From Anabas testudineus (lineage: Eukaryota; Chordata; Actinopteri; Anabantiformes; Anabantidae), in the NCBI RefSeq assembly GCF_900324465.2, contig NC_046620.1, forward strand, positions 13,009,836-13,073,835: a DNA stretch of 64,000 bases, read 5' to 3'. Shown piece by piece: positions 58,945-64,000 of this stretch. The translations under genes and the position numbers were made by a program. Every line of letters starts with the position of its first letter. The first letter of the stretch is position 1. The notes under the pieces were generated by a model, which did not search any database, was not told the origin of the DNA, and saw only the letters and a list, made by a program, of their open reading frames with translations.

Positions 58945-61017
58945 CTTTCCTTAGTGGTAGAGGAAGTTTTCACATTTAACGATAATGCTAAATATTAAGT
59001 CTGTAACGTTACACCATATCTTATAAACTTTTTTATATATATTATATTATATTATATATAAGTCCTAGTATTTGCAGTAACTTGTAACCATTGTTATATA
59101 TATTGTATTGTATTGTATTGGTAATATTTTTCTCTGAAATGATTAGCATAGAATGAAAATACTTATATGACTAACGAGCACATGAAAATGTAAAAAAAGT
59201 ACAGTATTGTTTTCATGCTACGAGGAAAGAAAAGACATTTTATAGCTCTGTCATGTTTATAAAAGTAGAAACATATGTACAGTATATACAATACTTACTT
59301 TTAACTTTAATGCTACTTTGGAAAAATAGTAGCGACAAAACCTTTGAGAAAACAGAAGACAAATATAACGTGTAGAAATTATTGTGCAGCTGCAAGATTC
59401 AAGAGTGTGCAAGTACAGATAAGCACAGGAAACGTTTTGAGAGCAAATGAAGCAGAACCTGGAGCGTTTTAAACATTTTGAGCCCACCAAAGGAAGTTTG
59501 TCACTAGGGTTTTTTGCAAGTGGTAGATTTAGCATACTATCTTTAAAGCAGTGTACTTTCAGTTTTGGAGGTTTATATTTCATCTCATGTGAACTCCAAC
59601 TGAGAGAAGGATTTGACTGTTAAAGTTAAGTGCCAGCCTGATGCCTGATACACTTTACGTTCCTCGAATGAGCCGACATTTATCTGAAAAAAAAAAAAAG
59701 AATATATGAGAGCAGATTTAAAAGCTGAATGTGCAAATGAGCCGATAATTCTATTTCCGCATATTTTGCTAATTTTGTCATGATGATTGATGAAAGAAGA
59801 AACTTTTTTTGTGACACGTTTTGGTTGTAAATGATCGTGTCAGCCCAAATTAAAGTTGAAGGAGAAAACAAATTTCAAAGCGAGTGTCCAGATGCATCAC
59901 ACAACGCATCAGACAGCACTGATGGGTTTTAATGAATACTAAATAATAACTAATCAATAGTTTGATATGTAGGTTGTAGGTGACGCTGCATGTTTCATGA
60001 ATACGACACATAAAGGTGTGGAGATAGAATAGTTCGAGTGTGTGTGTGTGTGTGTCAGTGTGTACAGTTGTGTTTTTTTTTTTTTTTTTTTTTTTGGTGT
60101 GATATCCTCGAGCTTGCTGCTCACACACACACACTTGCACAGGAATGCATTTGTCACACACAGCCGTGGCGTCAGGATGTCTCTCTTTCCTAAAGGTTAA
60201 GTTGTAAAGACAAAGAGATTTATGACTTGCACCATGAGTTAATGTTTTGGCAGGTACCTTCATTGCTCATACCATTTGTTCGTGCATTTGTGTGTGTGTG
60301 TGTGTTTGGACAGATCTCAAGAACTTGTTGACAAGCGATAACAGACATGTTTCACATACTGTAACTGTCCAAACTGTAAACTTTACTGATAGATACAGTA
60401 TAAGAACATTTATGTATACCTATGTAAGATGATAAATTTATTAATTAATTATTTTACCTAATATTTCACAGATACTTGCTTGCTTGAGTCCAGTTGGTGA
60501 CACAATATTGGAAGTGCAGGTTAAATGACTGTAAAGGACAGAAAGAAGAGAATGATCAGGCCAGAGTAGCAGCTAAAAGCTTTAGGGGATCATGGGAGCT
60601 AGTTAACATCTTTAATTATGTGTCTACAGTGGCACAGTACTTGTGCAGTATCTCTTGCTTGTCATCGCAGGTAGATGATTATCAATACGTCTTACAGCTC
60701 CATCACCTAACATTTCGTCGAACACCGAAGTGAATCTAATGTAGAATTGTATCAGGAAAAGAAAAGCTAACTTTTGAATCAGTCTCAGCTCAAGTGTTTA
60801 CCCCGTACAGATCATGTGGAATATTTATGACTGAGGAAATATTTTTTTTAGGTTTCTGCTAGTATAAAATGTTTGATTGTTTTCTACGTTCATGAGTTTA
60901 CTTTCTTTTTCCACCTACACTTTGAATGGGTGTGTTCTGTAATGACTGTAGAGATTATATTTCTTTATGTTATTATCTTAAGCACATTGTGTATTTGAGC
61001 AATGAATGCAAGTAGGT

Positions 61018-61053
61018 CATTGCAAAGGGTTCACATACTTTTTCTTGTCACAT
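61018..61053. mobile_element. Terminal piece of a DNA transposon
   Basis: Read on the minus strand, GTGACAAGAAAAAGTATGTG followed by AACCCTTTG aligns well with the end of the element at 16921. The body and other end could not be delimited. Confidence 0.4.
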
Positions 61054-64000
61054 AACTAGAGAGACATTTATAGAGTTCCATAAAGTCTGACTGTACTGAG
61101 TTAGTCTGTACTGAGTTAGTCTGTACTGATTTTTTTGTGCCCATAAATGTGAATAAGACAAATGATGTCACTCTCCTGCTATGTCTCATGATACCGTGCT
61201 CCTGTCTAGCATTACACCAAGGCTGATGGAGATGAACAAGCACCCACACACACACAAAATGTTGAAGACTACTGTAGACAGATGTAGTGCTTCAATCATT
61301 TTTTCTGCTGTCACCTAAATCACGGTTTGTATGAACACAGTAACCTGAGCAGATGTATTTGGCATGAAATATAGTTTTTTTTTTTTTTTAAATTGCTGGA
61401 AACATGACACATCACATTACGCTGATCTTGAACTGGCATGAAGCTCGCGTTAATGATAGTTGAGTGACTGATGCTTCCTGTTGTCTGGGTTAAGTGAAAA
61501 CAACCGGTTCATCTCACTTAGCGTGGTGCCAAGGTGTGGGTGGGACGTGACAACAAGAAAAACTTTATGTCAGGGTTTTTTTTTTCTGCTTGTGGATTAA
61601 TGAATATCTGTTTTTTTTAACCTTACATGCTATATAGCGTGATTTTAAAGTATGTTGATTTTGTTTTGAGATGTCAGCTGACAAGTGATACTAACACTGG
61701 TTTCCAGTTAATCACTCATCTTATGATCTTGGTGAGTCCTGAACCCTTTAGCGTCACTGTTCCAACAAATTCGGCAAAAACAGGTAGTACTCAAAGTACT
61801 GAAAAAATATTTTACCCCCAAGCAGGTGCTTTAATATTACAAGCTCACCTTGGTTTCATGGGATTTATCACCTGTTCTTGGGATTGATAAACATGCACAG
61901 AGTATTGCATTAAAAGAATGGAAAAACATTTGCCAAGAGTTAGTTGAGAAGCTTGATACCACTCTATATTCTTTAAATAAATCAGTAAATAATCAATACA
62001 TGAAGCTACAGCCACCAGTTAACTAGCCTAAGATGGGAAATCAGAGACTGCTTCTAAGAAATTAGCATGTTATATGTTGTCTATTAGTTATGCCCCATTT
62101 ATCCTTCGTGCAATTTATTTTTTTATTCCACAATGTGTATACTATTTGGAAAACAAAGGTAGTGCTCTGGCTCACCTTTATAACACAGATATGAATAACA
62201 AGCTGTCAAGTTATCCTGACAGACAGGATGCGAATGTACAAAACTGTTTTGTTCATCAGATGCTTGTGGCCTCACCCTCTACAACTTTATGTCTGAAGAC
62301 AGGCTGACACTGTCGAATAAATAACAATGCTCAGTGTGTGTGTGTGTGTGTGAATAAACAGGTGTGTCTACAAGATACAGTAGTAATCTGACATGTTTTG
62401 TCAGTGTCCACAACTTTTGTTGAACACAGTTTAATCGTCTGGAATAATAATCCTTTAGTGCTTCAAAATAAATGTTGGCTAAAGTGCGTTCATGCGTGCG
62501 TGCGTGCGTGTGTGTGTATGTGCGCGTGCCCGTGCGTGGCTGCAAATAACAGTCTAAACTCAGAAGTCATGTGTTTCTAAAGAAATTCCTTCACAATTAC
62601 CCACAACACGAGAGCGCTGAGCAGAATGTTAACCACGGTTGTCATGGTAGTGACAAGAGAAACATCCAATCAGTAGCCGGGCAGCAACGCATCAGTTCTG
62701 ACTTAAAAGATGAAACTCGGGAAGACCTCAAGGGTGGAGAATGTCCTCTTTCTTTTCATCCAACTAGATCAGTTCATTTGCTTTAGTTGCAACAAAACGT
62801 ACAACTTTGATTTAGAATCCAAACGCTCAAAAGATCCAATTCCACCGCTCAGTATCCACCGGGTTTCTCTCTGATAGGCACCAAAAGCAGCCTGAGGTCA
62901 TGTGGGCTTTCAGTGTGTCTATGAGCATTTTACATAACATTCAGATAACATGTTCATTATTCTTATTCTTTAACGTGTGATAAGTAATGTGTGAATCAGA
63001 ACTTTCTGCGGGGGAAAATGGTTTTAATTAAAAATGACAGCACTGGACTTTGCACAAATTATGAATTCTCAGCTTCGACTGTTTCTGTTTTTTATGCTCA
63101 GTGGGTTTTAACATAATAATTAATGTGAGAACATTTGGACACTTTTTTTTTTTTAATTAAAAAGGCAAACAAATTAGGCCACAATTTAACAGATCGCAAG
63201 AATTACAGAGAGGCTTATGATAGCTGAAACTGCTCATAATCAGAAAAAAACAAACAAACCTCAATAACCTTTTGAGACACATTCATCCCGATGGACTAAA
63301 CAAGTAAATTCAATAGTCACAGTCAATAGTGATGCAAAGAAATGAATGTAATTACAAGTTCTGTAACTGAGAGGCTCCCTTCAAAGACCATTTCTGTATG
63401 ATCAGAATGTGCAGAATGTCTCGGTCGGCGACAAGTGCAAGTTTTATTACAACTTCTCAAACAAGTACAGATCAGATACGTTCCATCTTCGCCTCTCCAC
63501 AGACACACACACGTGCACAGGTGACACTGGAGACATTACAGATACCAAGACGGTGAAAAGGCAACTTGTGGCCAGCCTCCAGATCTACATGACCCTGCCC
63601 TGAGAGTTCAGTGGTCACAAGAACCAGAAGCTCCTGAGGGCAGGAGATGAGATGGTCTATGTAACATCGTTATGAGTGGTGATAAGAGCGGAAACCTTGA
63701 ACTCAGAATGAACTCAGGGTTCAAACGTGACCCCATAAATCATGTCTTGTAGTCAAATATTAAATGAAATTGAAGATAGATAACAATTAGTTTTATACTG
63801 AAAAACTGATTGACTGTAAATCAGTCAGCTTCTTCAAGAATATCACGGTTCCTGAAAGCTCGCCACATTATTGATGAGGATCAAGCGTGTACACAAGAAC
63901 TGGGAAAGGCATTGAAAATGAAACGTGCCCTCCATTGTCTCAGCTGTTTCGCCGTCATAACTTCACCACGGCAGTTCAGCCGAACTCAAAGATGCAGAAT

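Larger units (their letters stand above)
56700..64000. other. Intergenic stretch with no supportable gene
   Basis: About 7.3 kb upstream of sp4 show no frame with recognisable protein similarity and no consistent splice structure on either strand. It holds microsatellites, a 12-bp minisatellite, an X-box, a CTCF-like site and a transposon end. The last 600 bases (63.4-64.0 kb) contain short open frames that I cannot connect to any gene. Confidence 0.6.

Noticed and set aside
58728-58973. 81-residue minus-strand frame of repeated GEVIGEVKGEV
   Set aside because: It is produced by a 12-bp minisatellite, whose length multiple of three keeps any frame open. No start context, splice site or conservation is seen.
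62637-62650. GTTGTCATGGTAGT as another X-box
   Set aside because: The right half departs from RGYAAC too far.
63323-63603. Two overlapping short frames near the right end
   Set aside because: No similarity, no splice context and an AATAAA on the minus strand within them; more like UTR or random sequence.
1-64000. CRISPR arrays, tRNA genes, endogenous retroviruses or other capsid- or envelope-bearing elements
   Set aside because: No spaced direct repeats, no cloverleaf with A and B boxes, no LTR pair and no gag, protease, integrase or envelope text were recognised on either strand.

Overview
This is a teleost (bony fish) genomic window. Genes are split by GT-AG introns, CA/TG and CTTC microsatellites are dense, Tc1-like and LINE copies are present, and the recognisable proteins are vertebrate. 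Gene content matches the human 7p15.3 block (SP4, CDCA7L, RAPGEF5).

Layout. About 1.4-16.4 kb (+) holds rapgef5: 16 coding exons from 2.2 to 13.1 kb give a 604-residue Rap GEF, followed by a 3.3 kb 3'UTR. One of its introns is a U12-type AT-AC intron. From 17.4 to 41.6 kb lies a lineage-specific array of single-exon, secreted C-type lectin genes. Five copies are on the minus strand (three of them broken) and two intact copies are on the plus strand. The array also holds two CDS-less promoter/leader relics and an old shattered copy. A 5'-truncated LINE is embedded in a short piece of 28S rRNA inside the array, and a deleted Tc1-like transposon sits between the two plus-strand genes. From 43.1 to 48.6 kb (+) is a complete cdca7l (10 coding exons, 401 residues) with a palindromic E2F site in its promoter. 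From 49.07 to about 56.4 kb (-) is a complete sp4 (7 coding exons, about 767 residues after allowing for one surplus base in exon 3). cdca7l and sp4 converge tail to tail about 0.5 kb apart, and DNAH11, which lies between them in human, is absent there. From 56.7 to 64 kb I see no supportable gene. That stretch holds a perfect RFX X-box, a CTCF-like site, a 12-bp minisatellite and microsatellites.

How the genes relate. rapgef5 (Rap signalling), cdca7l (HELLS-linked chromatin and DNA-methylation factor) and sp4 (GC-box transcription factor) are conserved neighbours with no shared pathway implied. The lectin array is an insertion between rapgef5 and cdca7l. Its copies keep a nearly fixed promoter, leader and signal peptide but differ at the sugar-binding loop (QPD, EPN or EPT), which suggests an expanding secreted recognition repertoire shaped by duplication, gene conversion and decay.

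Limits: all calls are by eye. Exon borders follow splice consensus and reading phase, identities follow remembered family sequences, and no database search was run.
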